DNA of 64,000 bases from Stieleria mannarensis (GCF_014154935.1 NZ_JACEHH010000040.1:1-64000); one strand, 5' to 3'; shown: positions 47,482-57,101, counted from the stretch's first letter. Numbers and translations: made by a program. Notes: generated from the sequence alone by a model not told the origin.

Positions 47482-48168
47482 CTACAGCGACTTGATCTTC
47501 AAATTGCGCCAGCGGACCTCATAGGTTTCTTTCTTCTTGCCGATGCCGTGGACTTGCAACCCGATCATGCCTTTGGGGTGCGTCTTGTAGATCTCTTCGT
47601 CGGTCAAATCGGCAATCATCTCGCCGTTGATCCAGACCTTGATGTTCGGACCTTTGGCGACGACGCGGTATTGATTCCACTGGCCGTTTTTGAAGTGGTC
47701 GTGTTGGTTGACCGACTTATCTTTCGACTGGGGTTCGGGCGACAACCATCCGCGTCCGGTCGCTTCGCCGTAAATGTAACCGGCTTGTCCCGGTCCCGAT
47801 TCGATTTCGACTTGGGGACCATACAGACGTCCGCCGTGGGAGTTTTCGGCATCGACGTTTTTCAGCAGCGATCGGATTTGGACCCCGGAGTTCAGTCCGT
47901 CGTCGACTTTGACTTCGAACATCAATTCGAAATCACCGAACTGTTGGTCGCTGGTCAAGAACGTGTTGGGGCTGCCGGCGGCCGTTTTTCCGGCGATCAC
48001 GCCGCCGTCTTCGACCTTGTAGGTCGCGAATCCGCTTTTGACGGACCAGCCGTCCAGCGTTTGACCATCGAACAGGGGTGTCCAGCCGTCAGCGGCACCG
48101 GAAACACTGATCGAAAGGACCGAGAAAGAAAGAACAGTCAGCAACGTTGCGAAAGATCTGCGGAGCAT
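47482..48168 (-). CDS. Exported DUF1080 (3-keto-disaccharide hydrolase) protein
   Basis: The 228-residue protein has a signal peptide (LLTVLSFSVLSISVSGA) and the DUF1080 concanavalin-like beta-sandwich pattern: WTPLFDGQTLDGWSVK, FELMFEVKVDDGLNSGVQIR, YGPQVEIESGP, GQWNQYRVVAKGPNIKVWIN, GMIGLQVHG. Members act on 3-keto glycosides made by exported oxidoreductases or bind carbohydrate. It is extremely common in planctomycetes, and it stands alone here. Confidence 0.88.
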   Translation of the reverse strand: MLRRSFATLLTVLSFSVLSISVSGAADGWTPLFDGQTLDGWSVKSGFATYKVEDGGVIAGKTAAGSPNTFLTSDQQFGDFELMFEVKVDDGLNSGVQIRSLLKNVDAENSHGGRLYGPQVEIESGPGQAGYIYGEATGRGWLSPEPQSKDKSVNQHDHFKNGQWNQYRVVAKGPNIKVWINGEMIADLTDEEIYKTHPKGMIGLQVHGIGKKKETYEVRWRNLKIKSL

Positions 48169-48235
48169 GGAGGGGTCTCAAAAAAGGTGGGTAAATGGGG
48201 AGCGACAGATTATAGATCAATTGGTCGCGGCGGGG

Positions 48236-50386
48236 TCAAAACTTTCGGGTCAATGAGATGCGTTTTCGTGCGACGTCGACCTCCAACACCTTGACCTTGA
48301 CGACGTCGCCGACCGAGACGATGGCGTTGGGATCGGAAACAAATTGATCGGAAAGCTGGGAGATGTGAATCAAGCCGTCCTGGTGCACGCCCAAGTCGAC
48401 GAACGCGCCGAAATGGGTCACATTGGTGACCACGCCTTCGAGCACCATGTTGGGTTTCACGTCACCGATTTCGTTGATGGCGTCATCGAACTTCACCGCC
48501 CGAAACTCGCTGCGTGGATCCCGCCCCGGTTTGGCAAGCTCCGCCAGGATGTCCTGGACCGTGACGACGCCGAAGGTTTGATCGGCAAAGTCCTCGGGGC
48601 GGACTTTCTGGCAGAGTTGTGGATTCCCGATGATCGCCGACACATCGGATTTCAGGTGCTTGGCGATCCGCCGGACCAACGGATAGCTTTCCGGGTGCAC
48701 GGCGGATTGGTCCAACGGTTGGTCACCGCCGCGGATCCGTAAGAACCCCGCCGCCTGCTGGAATGCTTTTTTCCCCAATTTGGGAACCGCGGTCAGCTCA
48801 CTTCGGTTGGCGAATCGCCCGTGGTTGTCGCGGTAATCCACGATCCGCTCGGCCAATTTGGGGCCGATCCCGGCGACATGCGACAACAGCGAGACGCTGG
48901 CCATGTTCAAATCGACGCCGACTTGATTGACACAGGATTCGACCGTGCGGTCCAGGCACTTGCGGAGCTGGGTTTGATTGACGTCATGCTGGTACTGGCC
49001 GACGCCGATGGATTTCGGATCGGTTTTCACAAGCTCCGCCAGCGGGTCCTGCAACCGTCGGGCGATGCTGATCGCGCCGCGGACGGTGATGTCCAAATCC
49101 GGAAATTCTTTGATGGCCACGTCGCTGGCGGAATAAATCGATGCGCCCGATTCGCTGACGGTCGCCTTGGTGATGTTCAACTTGTGATCGCGGATCAAGG
49201 CGGAAACGAAGGCGTCGGTTTCGCGCGACGCCGTCCCGTTGCCGATCGCGATCAGTTCGACATTGTGCTTTCGGATCAACGCCAGCAAGGTGTCCGCGGC
49301 CGCCTTGGTGTCGCTTTTGGGCGGGGTGGGATAAACCGTCGCGTGCTGCAGAAACTTCCCCGTGCCGTCGACCACCGCGACCTTGCATCCGGTTCGGAAT
49401 CCGGGGTCGATTCCGATCGTGACCCGCGGTCCGGCCGGCGGTGCCATCAACAATTCGTGCAGGTTTTTGCCGAACACTTCGATCGCCTCCGCGTCGGCGC
49501 GTTCTTTCAGTTCCGCCAACACGGACGATTCGGTCGCCGGCATCAACAGCCGTTGGTAGCAGTCTTCGACACAACCTTCCAGTTCGCCAGCGAATTCAAA
49601 GTCTCGGTTGTGCAACAGTTTGCGTTTCAGATCCCGCAACTCACGATCCCCTTCGATCTCCACTCCCAGACGCAGCACGCCTTCGGCCGACCCCCGCAAC
49701 ATCGCCAACAACCGGTGTCCGGGAATCCGCTTGACCGATTCTTGCCGCTCAAAGTACTGGTCGAACTTCTCCGCACCTTCGACGTTCTTCTTGCCGCGTT
49801 TGACGACCGAGATGACCTTGCCGAACTTGGTGGCTTGGTCGGCCAGCCAGGTGCGTGTCTGGGGATCTTCCGACCACTGTTCGGCGACGATGTCCAATGC
49901 TCCGGCGAGTGCGGATTGGCCGTCGGGGACTTCTTTATCGGCGTCAATGAACGCGGCCAGGACGTCCTGTTTGGATCGCCCGAGTTTGCGTTGGCTGGTG
50001 ATCAAATCCGCCAGCGGTTGCAGTCCGCGCTGGCGGGCGATCGTGGCCCGGGTGCGACGTTTTGGTTTGTAGGGCAAGTAGATCGCTTCGAGGGTTCGCA
50101 GGTCCGCACACTGTTGGATCTCCTTGCGCAGTGCATCGGTCAGCTGGCCTTGTTCGCCGATGGTTTTCAACACCGTTTCTTTGCGTGCGGCCAAGGCGGC
50201 GGCGCGTTCCAAGGCGTCTTCGATCGCCCGCAACTGGGTTTCATCAAGTGTTCCGGTCGCTTCTTTTCGGTAACGTGCGATGAAGGGGATGGTGTTCCCC
50301 TCTTCCAACAATTCGACCGCCTTGCGGACCTTTCCCAGCGGCAGCCCCAGATCCTCGGCGATTTGTTTCAACGTCGGTTCGTCCAT
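48236..50386 (-). CDS. tex: Tex family RNA-binding transcription accessory protein
   Basis: The 716-residue protein keeps the full Tex order: an N-terminal helical region (LGLPLGKVRKAVELLEEGNT, IPFIARYRKEATG), a YqgF RNase-H-like core from about 322 (TIGIDPGFRTGCKVAVVDG), helix-hairpin-helix motifs at about 490-560 (ASVSLLSHVAGIGPKLAERI) and an S1 RNA-binding domain from about 642 (GVVTNVTHFGAFVDLGVHQD, HISQLSD). Tex is related to eukaryotic Spt6 and affects transcription and rRNA handling. Length and motifs are complete. Confidence 0.95.
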   Translation of the reverse strand: MDEPTLKQIAEDLGLPLGKVRKAVELLEEGNTIPFIARYRKEATGTLDETQLRAIEDALERAAALAARKETVLKTIGEQGQLTDALRKEIQQCADLRTLEAIYLPYKPKRRTRATIARQRGLQPLADLITSQRKLGRSKQDVLAAFIDADKEVPDGQSALAGALDIVAEQWSEDPQTRTWLADQATKFGKVISVVKRGKKNVEGAEKFDQYFERQESVKRIPGHRLLAMLRGSAEGVLRLGVEIEGDRELRDLKRKLLHNRDFEFAGELEGCVEDCYQRLLMPATESSVLAELKERADAEAIEVFGKNLHELLMAPPAGPRVTIGIDPGFRTGCKVAVVDGTGKFLQHATVYPTPPKSDTKAAADTLLALIRKHNVELIAIGNGTASRETDAFVSALIRDHKLNITKATVSESGASIYSASDVAIKEFPDLDITVRGAISIARRLQDPLAELVKTDPKSIGVGQYQHDVNQTQLRKCLDRTVESCVNQVGVDLNMASVSLLSHVAGIGPKLAERIVDYRDNHGRFANRSELTAVPKLGKKAFQQAAGFLRIRGGDQPLDQSAVHPESYPLVRRIAKHLKSDVSAIIGNPQLCQKVRPEDFADQTFGVVTVQDILAELAKPGRDPRSEFRAVKFDDAINEIGDVKPNMVLEGVVTNVTHFGAFVDLGVHQDGLIHISQLSDQFVSDPNAIVSVGDVVKVKVLEVDVARKRISLTRKF

Positions 50387-50542
50387 CGCGGTTCGACCTC
50401 GTCCGTGTTCGTGTTTGGCGGTTTTCGAAGCGTTTTTGACCGGCGGAAAGTTATAGCGAATCTTCTGTCGATGGAAGAGTAGCGGGGCAGCAGTGGGATC
50501 GCAGCACTCGTCTTCCGTCTCAGCTTCGTTTTCGGCCGGGCT

Positions 50543-50621
50543 GGACAGTCGCCGTCCTCTCCGAGGTCGGCGTGGAGCGAAGCTTCGCTTTCGGTGCGCC
50601 GAGTTCGGAGAACACGGCGAC
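50543..50621. repeat. 79-bp palindromic repeat, copy 2
   Basis: Identical in length and architecture to 5288-5366; the arms (GTCGCCGTCCTCTCCGAGG and CGGAGAACACGGCGAC) are more complementary here and the centre is the palindrome GCGAAGCTTCGC. It lies in the 326-bp divergent spacer between tex and the exonuclease gene, so promoter-proximal folding is possible. Nothing else was seen in that spacer. Confidence 0.8.
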
Positions 50622-50712
50622 TATCCGAACGCATCGACAAGTGCAAAAATCAAGCTGTGGCGAAATACTCGTTTTTTACCTCATCAATTGCCAAACCCGA
50701 ACAAATACAATC

Positions 50713-51474
50713 ATGAAGCTGGTCTCTTGGAACGTGAATGGAATCCGTGCGGCGATGGACAAAGGGTTTCGCCAGTTCGTCCTAGACCAGCAGCCCGACA
50801 TCCTGTGTTTGCAGGAAACCAAAGCCGAGCCGCAACAGGTGGATTTGGCGTGGGCCGACGATCTGGGCTACCACCAGACCTGGAATTGCGCCACCAAGAA
50901 GGGCTACAGCGGCACCACGATCTGGAGCAAGGTTGCGCCCAAGAAGACCACCCTTGGGATCGGCAGCGAGGAGCATGACCAAGAGGGCCGGGTGGTGACG
51001 GCGACGTATCAGGATTTTCACGTCGTCAATGTCTACACCCCCAATTCCCAACGCGGACTGGTGCGGCTGGAATACCGTCAACGCTGGGACGCCGACTTTT
51101 TGGCTTACATCAAAAAGCTCAATCGACGCAAACCGGTCATCTTTTGCGGCGATGTGAATTGCGCCCACCAAGAGATCGATCTGGCCAACCCCAAATCCAA
51201 CCGCAAGAACGCCGGATTCACCGACGAAGAACGCTCCGGGCTGGACAACATCGCCAAGGCCGGGTTCATCGATTCGTTTCGCCAGTTCGATCAGGGGCCG
51301 GGCAACTACACCTGGTGGACGTACCGGATGAACGCCCGCGAGAAGAATATTGGTTGGCGTTTGGATTATTTTTGGGTGTCGAAACGGTTTTGGAATCGTG
51401 TGGCCGGTGCCAAAATCTATCACGATGTGTATGGATCGGATCACTGCCCGGTCGAATTGAGGCTGGTGGAGTGA
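50713..51474 (+). CDS. xth: Exodeoxyribonuclease III
   Basis: ATG 50713 gives 253 residues, the usual length. The catalytic motifs of the endonuclease/exonuclease/phosphatase fold are in order: WNVNGIRAA, LCLQETKAE (metal-binding Glu), VVNVYTPNS, GDVNCAH (Asp, Asn), and SDHCPVEL (Asp, His). It removes abasic sites and 3' blocking groups during base excision repair. It is divergent from tex and not obviously in an operon. Confidence 0.93.
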   Translation: MKLVSWNVNGIRAAMDKGFRQFVLDQQPDILCLQETKAEPQQVDLAWADDLGYHQTWNCATKKGYSGTTIWSKVAPKKTTLGIGSEEHDQEGRVVTATYQDFHVVNVYTPNSQRGLVRLEYRQRWDADFLAYIKKLNRRKPVIFCGDVNCAHQEIDLANPKSNRKNAGFTDEERSGLDNIAKAGFIDSFRQFDQGPGNYTWWTYRMNAREKNIGWRLDYFWVSKRFWNRVAGAKIYHDVYGSDHCPVELRLVE

Positions 51475-51565
51475 CGCAGGCGCGCTCACCCGATCGTCGC
51501 AGGGGTGATCCCGGTTAGACTGAACGTCGCTTGCCGCGCGAAACGCCGGAATCTGCTGGGGAAAC

Positions 51566-51721
51566 GTAGCTACCTTCGCCAGAAGGTGGGGCTGCTGTGC
51601 TTTCGACGCGGTAAGCTGACCACGCTCTGGCGAGCGTAGCTACGGCGCGTTGGGCTTTCCACGCTCTGGCGAGCGTAGCTACGGCGCGTTGGGCTTTCCA
51701 CGCTCTGGCGAGCGTAGCTAC
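51566..51721. repeat. Array of GTAGC-GCCA hairpin repeats including a 39-bp tandem
   Basis: One + strand unit (51566-51589, stem ACCTTC/GAAGGT) is followed by three reverse units with stem ACGCTC/GAGCGT (51621-51643, 51660-51682, 51699-51721). The last three are spaced exactly 39 bp with identical intervening sequence, a tandem duplication. It ends 37 bp before the PHP-protein start. Confidence 0.9.
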
Positions 51722-51758
51722 GACGAACGAATCCTTTAGCTTCGAGACGATCCAAACC

Positions 51759-53006
51759 ATGAGTCGACTGTTTTGTTTTATCATCGCCACCCTTGGCGTG
51801 TTTCCCATGATCGCCACCGCGGCGGAACCCGCGATGGACGACCAGGTCCGTTGGTGGAAAGGCAACCTGCACACCCACTCGCTGTGGAGCGACGGCGACG
51901 AGTTTCCGGAAATGATCGCGGACTGGTATCGCCAGCGGGGGTACCAGTTTCTCGCCCTGACCGACCACAACGTGCTCAGCGAAGGCATGCGTTGGATGAG
52001 TGTCACCAAGATCGTTGCCCGCAGCGATGACGGTGTCGTCGACCGCTATCGCGATCGGTTCGGCGAACACTGGGTCGAATCGCGAAAAAATCCAGACAGC
52101 GGCGATCAAGAGATTCGCTTGAAACCGTTGGATGAGTTCCGACACCTGCTGGAAGAACGCGGGCGATTCATCATGATCCCCGCCGAAGAGATCAGTGATC
52201 GGTCGGAAGGAAAACCGGTGCACATCAACGCCACCAATTTGGCCGAAGTGATCGCGCCGGCCGGTGGTGCGACGGTCCGCGAAGCGATGCAGAACAACCT
52301 GCGGATCATTCTGGAACACGAAAAGGCACACGGCCGTGAAGTGCTGCCGCACATCAATCACCCCAATTTCGGCTGGGCGATGACCGCCGAAGACTTGGCC
52401 GCGGTGGCGTCAGAACGGTTCTTTGAAGTCTACAACGGCCACCCGGGCGTCAATCATCTTGGTGACAAAGATCACCCCGGCATCGAACAGATGTGGGACC
52501 AGATCAACGCGATCCGCTGTGGCGCCGCCGGCATCGCGCCGATCATGGGGCTGGCCACCGATGACTCGCACGAATATCACGGCAAACCGGGGTCACGTCC
52601 GGGCCGCGGTTGGGTGATGGTTCGCAGCCGTTTCTTGACGCCCGAACACCTGATCCAAGCGATGAAACGTGGCGACTTTTATGCGTCCAGTGGCGTGTCG
52701 CTGGCCGATGTCAGCTTTGATGAATCGACACGAACCTTGTCGGTTGAGATTCAAGCGGAAATCGGGGCACGCTATCGCACCGATTTCATTGCCACGCTGA
52801 AGGACGATTCCGCCGAAGACGGCGCCGCGGACCTGCACAAGATCGGCGTCGTGGTTGATTCCCAAGAGGGGGCGAGTGCGAAGTACCAGATGACCGGCAA
52901 CGAATTGTATGTGCGTGCGGTGGTCACCAGCGACCGGCCGCACGTCGATCCGTCGTTCCCCGATCAACTGCAACAGGCGTGGACTCAGCCGGTCGGCTGG
53001 AAGTAG
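51759..53006 (+). CDS. Exported PHP-domain phosphoesterase-like protein
   Basis: The 415-residue protein has a signal peptide (FCFIIATLGVFPMIATAAE) and the PHP metal motifs NLHTHSLWSDG (H38, H40), LALTDHN (D69, H70), a Glu in IPAEEIS, His residues in HINHPN and DDSHEY near 275. PHP proteins hydrolyse phosphoesters with two or three metals; exported versions of this length have no assigned substrate. The His-rich loop is intact, so activity is likely. Confidence 0.85.
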   Translation: MSRLFCFIIATLGVFPMIATAAEPAMDDQVRWWKGNLHTHSLWSDGDEFPEMIADWYRQRGYQFLALTDHNVLSEGMRWMSVTKIVARSDDGVVDRYRDRFGEHWVESRKNPDSGDQEIRLKPLDEFRHLLEERGRFIMIPAEEISDRSEGKPVHINATNLAEVIAPAGGATVREAMQNNLRIILEHEKAHGREVLPHINHPNFGWAMTAEDLAAVASERFFEVYNGHPGVNHLGDKDHPGIEQMWDQINAIRCGAAGIAPIMGLATDDSHEYHGKPGSRPGRGWVMVRSRFLTPEHLIQAMKRGDFYASSGVSLADVSFDESTRTLSVEIQAEIGARYRTDFIATLKDDSAEDGAADLHKIGVVVDSQEGASAKYQMTGNELYVRAVVTSDRPHVDPSFPDQLQQAWTQPVGWK

Positions 53007-53009
53007 TGA

Positions 53010-55475
53010 TCAGCGTTTCTTCTTTTTCGGCGGACGCTTCCGTTTACTCGGCGGCGTCGTCGGGGGCTCGGGCGTTTTCTGGTTGACCTGCTCGAGAAGT
53101 TTCTCGGTTAGGGTTTTCTTTCCATCGCCGTTTTTCTTGGTGGCGACGGCATCGATCACATCGCCGTCGCCGTCCAGGTCGAAATGCTTGCCCTTGGGCA
53201 ACGTTTTCTTGACCAGCAGACGCTCGCCGATGCCCCACAAGCTGCTGGCGATGAAGTAGATGCACAGACCGGCGGGGACGCGGAAGAAGAACAGCCCCAT
53301 GAACAAGGTCATGATCGTCATGACCTTTTGCGTCATCGCGGTCTGTTCGTCCGTTGCCGGCGGCATGAACAGTTTTTGCTGGGTGATGAACAACACGACG
53401 ACGAAGATCGGCAGGATGTTCAAGTAAGGCCCCAACCATCCGGTGCCACGACCGGCGATGAAGTCCGGCATCCAGTCGCCCCAGTACATGAATTGGTCCG
53501 GGGCGGCCAAGTTGGACGCCCAGCCGTTGGGCGACCAGAGCGGTTTTTGCCGCAGGTCGATGTCGACCGACAGGGCACGGTACAGCCCCATGAAAATCGG
53601 CAGCTGCAAGAACATCGGCAAGCAACCGGCCAACGGATTGAAACCGACGCGTTTTTGAAGTGCTTGCTGGGCCTTCAAGCGGCCTTCCATGTCGTCCTTG
53701 TACTTCTCGGCGATCTTCTTCATCTCCGGCGCCAGCTCTTGCATCCGCTGGGCGTTGACGGCCGCGTTTCGGCTGAGCGGGAACATGCAACCGCGGACGA
53801 TCACGGTCAGCAGGACGATCGCGACGGCATAGTTGCCGACGATGCTTTGCAGGATGTGCAGCAGCCCCGAAAGCAGGCTGGAAAAGAACGAGAACCAGCC
53901 GTAATAGACGAAGTCACCGATCCCGTGTTGATTCAACAATTCAGGTTCTTTCGGGCCGGCAAACATTTGAATCGATTGGCCGAACCCCTTGCCCGGCGGC
54001 ACCTCGATCGTCTTGCCGTTCAGGAAAAACGAAACGTTGACCGCCCTTTCCTTGTGTTTTTCGATGTCGGACGCGTCGGCGACGATCGTGGCACTGGCGC
54101 GGTCATAGGAGCCCACCGTGGCCTGTTCGGACGGCGGCATGAACGCGACGGCAAAGTATTGGGCATCGACGCCGATGTATTTCAAATCGCGAGCCGCTTC
54201 GCTGCTGTCGGATGCGAAGATGGCATAGTTGGGGTCTTCGGGGGTCTTGCGTGCTTCTTTCAGCAGCGTCATCCCGCTGATCAATTCATGCCCATCGGCC
54301 GTCGTGCGATAGACCGCGTCACGGGCGGCCGCACCACTAAAGTTGGGGCTGATCTTGTTGCTGTACCACCAGCCTTCGGGCGTGATCCCGTTGGGGCCTT
54401 CCAATCGCAGCGCCAGGTTTTGAGCCGCTTCGCCCAGATTGATCACTTCGACGTCCATGTCGACGACGTAGCTGCCCGGCCGGATCGTGAAGGAGCGCGT
54501 CATCCGCACCGGTTCTCCGCCGACCTCTTCCAAAGCCTTGGAACCGATCGTGGTTTCAAACCGGATCGTCTCGCTGCCGTCATCGCCGGTCTGTTGGCTG
54601 GCGGTCCACATCAGCGACTCGGGGGCGGCCATCGATTGCAACGATCGCTGGCCGATCGGGATCGCCTTGCGGCCGACTTGGGCCAGCGTGACCAGACAGG
54701 ACAGCCGCGACAGGTTGCCTTTGATTTCATCGTCACCGCCGTAGGTCGCCAGCCGGATCAGATCCAACGGGTGCTCGGAGAGTTCGGCTTCGAACAACAA
54801 CGTCTTGGACGAATCACCGCCGCGGACGACTTCCACGGTGACCGTGTTGCCGGGTTTGGTGGTGACAAGCGATTCTTGAATGTCGCTGACCGACGCGATC
54901 GGGGTTTCGCCGATCGCCACGATCACATCACCGACCCGGATCCCTTTTTCGCCGCTGTTTGCCACGGCCAGGGCGGCGGGCGTCCCGGGGCCGACGACAT
55001 TGACGGTGACGCCGTCGATCTTGGCGTTGGGTTGACCGGCAAAGTAGCCCAGATAGCCGCTGCGAGTATCGACGCGGCGATAGGCAAACCGCCCCTCTTC
55101 GTTGCGGGTGGTGATTTCGATCCGCTCAATGCCCGCACCGCGATTGCGGAACGTGATCAGCAGGTTGTGCTTTTCGGCCGGATCCATCGATCCGATCGTG
55201 AACCACTCGGTTTCCCCTTGGGTTGATGCGATTCCCGCGGTTTCCCCGTCTTCGGTTTCAGCGTCCTGGTCGCCTGCCCCCAGAACCTCCTCGCTGGTCG
55301 GGGCGTTCGTTTCAGCCTCGGCGATGTCCTCCTGGTCCTGCTGGGCAACCTCGGCGGCTTGATCGGCCGGCGGCGCTTGTTCGGGCTGCGGGGGTGCGAC
55401 GACAGCACGCAGGGAGAGGTAAAAGAACAGGAATGCCGCCGATGCGACGACAAACGTGTAAGTGCGGCGATCCAC
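53010..55475 (-). CDS. yidC: Membrane protein insertase YidC with PDZ-like insert
   Basis: The 821-residue protein begins with the first membrane segment (TYTFVVASAAFLFFYLSLRA), an acidic Gln/Ala/Glu-rich linker, and a large periplasmic domain. Inside it, residues about 152-235 (GTPAALAVANSGEKGIRVGD, VIVAIGETPIASVSDIQESL) look like a PDZ domain. The insertase core starts near 528 (VGNYAVAIVLLTVIVRGCMF with the key Arg) and includes ELAPEMKKI and GCLPMFLQLPIFMGLYRAL. A Lys/Arg-rich tail ends the protein, suited to ribosome contact. YidC from other bacteria is usually 540-560 residues without PDZ. Confidence 0.93.
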   Translation of the reverse strand: MDRRTYTFVVASAAFLFFYLSLRAVVAPPQPEQAPPADQAAEVAQQDQEDIAEAETNAPTSEEVLGAGDQDAETEDGETAGIASTQGETEWFTIGSMDPAEKHNLLITFRNRGAGIERIEITTRNEEGRFAYRRVDTRSGYLGYFAGQPNAKIDGVTVNVVGPGTPAALAVANSGEKGIRVGDVIVAIGETPIASVSDIQESLVTTKPGNTVTVEVVRGGDSSKTLLFEAELSEHPLDLIRLATYGGDDEIKGNLSRLSCLVTLAQVGRKAIPIGQRSLQSMAAPESLMWTASQQTGDDGSETIRFETTIGSKALEEVGGEPVRMTRSFTIRPGSYVVDMDVEVINLGEAAQNLALRLEGPNGITPEGWWYSNKISPNFSGAAARDAVYRTTADGHELISGMTLLKEARKTPEDPNYAIFASDSSEAARDLKYIGVDAQYFAVAFMPPSEQATVGSYDRASATIVADASDIEKHKERAVNVSFFLNGKTIEVPPGKGFGQSIQMFAGPKEPELLNQHGIGDFVYYGWFSFFSSLLSGLLHILQSIVGNYAVAIVLLTVIVRGCMFPLSRNAAVNAQRMQELAPEMKKIAEKYKDDMEGRLKAQQALQKRVGFNPLAGCLPMFLQLPIFMGLYRALSVDIDLRQKPLWSPNGWASNLAAPDQFMYWGDWMPDFIAGRGTGWLGPYLNILPIFVVVLFITQQKLFMPPATDEQTAMTQKVMTIMTLFMGLFFFRVPAGLCIYFIASSLWGIGERLLVKKTLPKGKHFDLDGDGDVIDAVATKKNGDGKKTLTEKLLEQVNQKTPEPPTTPPSKRKRPPKKKKR

Positions 55476-55670
55476 GATCGATCCGGTTTGGTTGGATGTT
55501 GGGGAAAGTCCACCGGCGGTGATTCGACGTGGTTTGGCACGCCTGGAAGTCGAACGGGAACGCCTGGGAGTGGTCTGCGGTGGGGGTAAAGGGCTGAAAA
55601 ATGGGCGTTCCGGGCGCGTATTCTGGCCCCCAGGGAGGATCTTGGGAAGGCGAAGAGGGGAAGAAGCCGC

Positions 55671-56897
55671 TCAGCGACCGATTTTTTCCAATCGGACGTC
55701 GTCGAAGTCCGCCTGGCCGGTCGCCCCGAACAGGCCGACCCGCAGAATCGCCTCGCGCGTCTTGATCGGCACCCGGATCAGCCGACTGTGCTGGCGCCAG
55801 TCTCGACTGCCGCGAAATGGGCCCAAATAATACGTCCCCAGGTCGCTCCGCAGTTCGTCATACAGCGAGATCGCGATCATCGGCATCGCATCACTGCCCG
55901 GCCCCTTTTGAATGTCTTCGGTCCGAACGGTTCCACTCAAGCGAATCTGGGACACCTCGCGGCCGTCGATCGCGATCCCTTGCAGCAGGTGCGAATTGCG
56001 GCCGGGGGTTTCGTTGCGAAACCGGGCGTAGCGTTTGCCCTGGGGCGCTCGGTCGTCGGCCGACGATTCCACTTGGGTGACTTGGCGACCGTAATACCAA
56101 CCGGGGACAAATTCCAGCAAGGAGGCTTCATCGCCCGAGGGGGCCGCTTCGAAGTCTCCGTTGACGGCCTCCGGATTGGCCGGATCCGGCAGGGTGGTGC
56201 GATTCTCTTCCGCTTCGCCGGTCATCGGCACAAACAGCGTCGGACGCAACGCTTCACGCTTCAATTTGCCATCGGTTTTGATCAGCCGATACAGGGTCTG
56301 TTGATAACGTTCCCCGACCGGGATGATCATCACCCCGCCTTCGCGCAGTTGTTCCACCAAAGGCGTGGGCACCGATTCGGGGCTGCAGGTGACGATGATC
56401 TTGTCAAAGGGTGCCGCATCGGGCCAACCCAGAAACCCGTCGCCGATCTTGGTGGACACGTTTCCATAATCGAGTCGGGCCAGCGTTTCGGCGGCGCGCT
56501 CACCGAGCTCCCGCACGATCTCGATCGTGTAGACATGCTCCACCAGCGGACTCAACACGGCCGCCTGGTATCCGCTGCCGGTTCCGATCTCCAGCACCTT
56601 GTCGGTCGATTGTGGCTGCAAGGCTTCGGTCATCGAGGCGACGATGAACGGGCTGCTGATCGTTTGCGAGTGACCGATCGGCAGCGCCATGTCGTAATAC
56701 GCCCGCGGCCACTGGCTCTTGGGCACAAACTCATGACGGGGCGTGCGACGGATCGAATCCAACACCCGCGTGTCGGTCACACCGGCGGTCGCCACACGCT
56801 GGTCGACCAGCCGATCACGAGCGGCCTGGAAACGATCGGCCGAGATGGCCGTGACGGTCCAGGCGAGTAGCATCACGATGGCGAGCGGTCGTCTCAT
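55671..56897 (-). CDS. Exported PCMT-like methyltransferase with C-terminal beta domain
   Basis: The 408-residue protein has a signal peptide (LAIVMLLAWTVTAISA) and a protein-L-isoaspartate methyltransferase core: VPKSQWPRAYYDMALPIGHS, QTISSPFIVASMTEAL, the SAM loop VLEIGTGSGYQAAVL (101-115) and PEPVPTPLVEQLREGG-like strand. Residues about 237-408 are an extra beta-rich domain (ISLYDELRSDLGTYYLGPFR, RVGLFGATGQADFDDVRLEK), resembling a carbohydrate-binding module. PCMT repairs isoaspartate in proteins using SAM; why an enzyme that needs SAM is exported is unclear. Confidence 0.85.
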   Translation of the reverse strand: MRRPLAIVMLLAWTVTAISADRFQAARDRLVDQRVATAGVTDTRVLDSIRRTPRHEFVPKSQWPRAYYDMALPIGHSQTISSPFIVASMTEALQPQSTDKVLEIGTGSGYQAAVLSPLVEHVYTIEIVRELGERAAETLARLDYGNVSTKIGDGFLGWPDAAPFDKIIVTCSPESVPTPLVEQLREGGVMIIPVGERYQQTLYRLIKTDGKLKREALRPTLFVPMTGEAEENRTTLPDPANPEAVNGDFEAAPSGDEASLLEFVPGWYYGRQVTQVESSADDRAPQGKRYARFRNETPGRNSHLLQGIAIDGREVSQIRLSGTVRTEDIQKGPGSDAMPMIAISLYDELRSDLGTYYLGPFRGSRDWRQHSRLIRVPIKTREAILRVGLFGATGQADFDDVRLEKIGR

Positions 56898-56975
56898 GGC
56901 AGCATAGGGTTTTGAAGGGTTGGAGTGGACAGGCTTCTGGTATTCCGCCTTGCCTTAAAAATTCGGGTCGGCGTC

Positions 56976-57054
56976 GTAGCGAAAGCCGCCAAGGCTTTCG
57001 GTCCCCGATGCGGCGCCACCGCGCCAGTGCGAAACTCTTGGCGAGTTCCGCTAC
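56976..57054. repeat. GTAGC-GCCAA hairpin pair, variant family
   Basis: The + strand unit (56976-57001) has stem GAAAGCC/GGCTTTC around GCCAA; the minus strand unit (57029-57054) has GGAACTC/GAGTTTC around GCCAA, again beginning GTAGCG. The GTAGC prefix and GCCA loop link it to the family at 30972, 43001, 51566 and 59629. Confidence 0.75.
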
Positions 57055-57101
57055 CAGAAAAATAATTTGCGGCGGAATCCTCAAAGCCCATCCGACCGGC
57101 G

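Noticed and set aside
48821-50482. 553-residue open frame on the + strand
   Set aside because: Antisense of tex, which is complete and certain on the minus strand.
51621-51721. Possible CRISPR array
   Set aside because: The spacers between the repeated hairpins are identical, so it is a tandem duplication; no cas gene is near.
53184-55226. 680-residue open frame on the + strand
   Set aside because: Complete antisense of yidC; rich in His/Arg/Gln with no recognisable domain.
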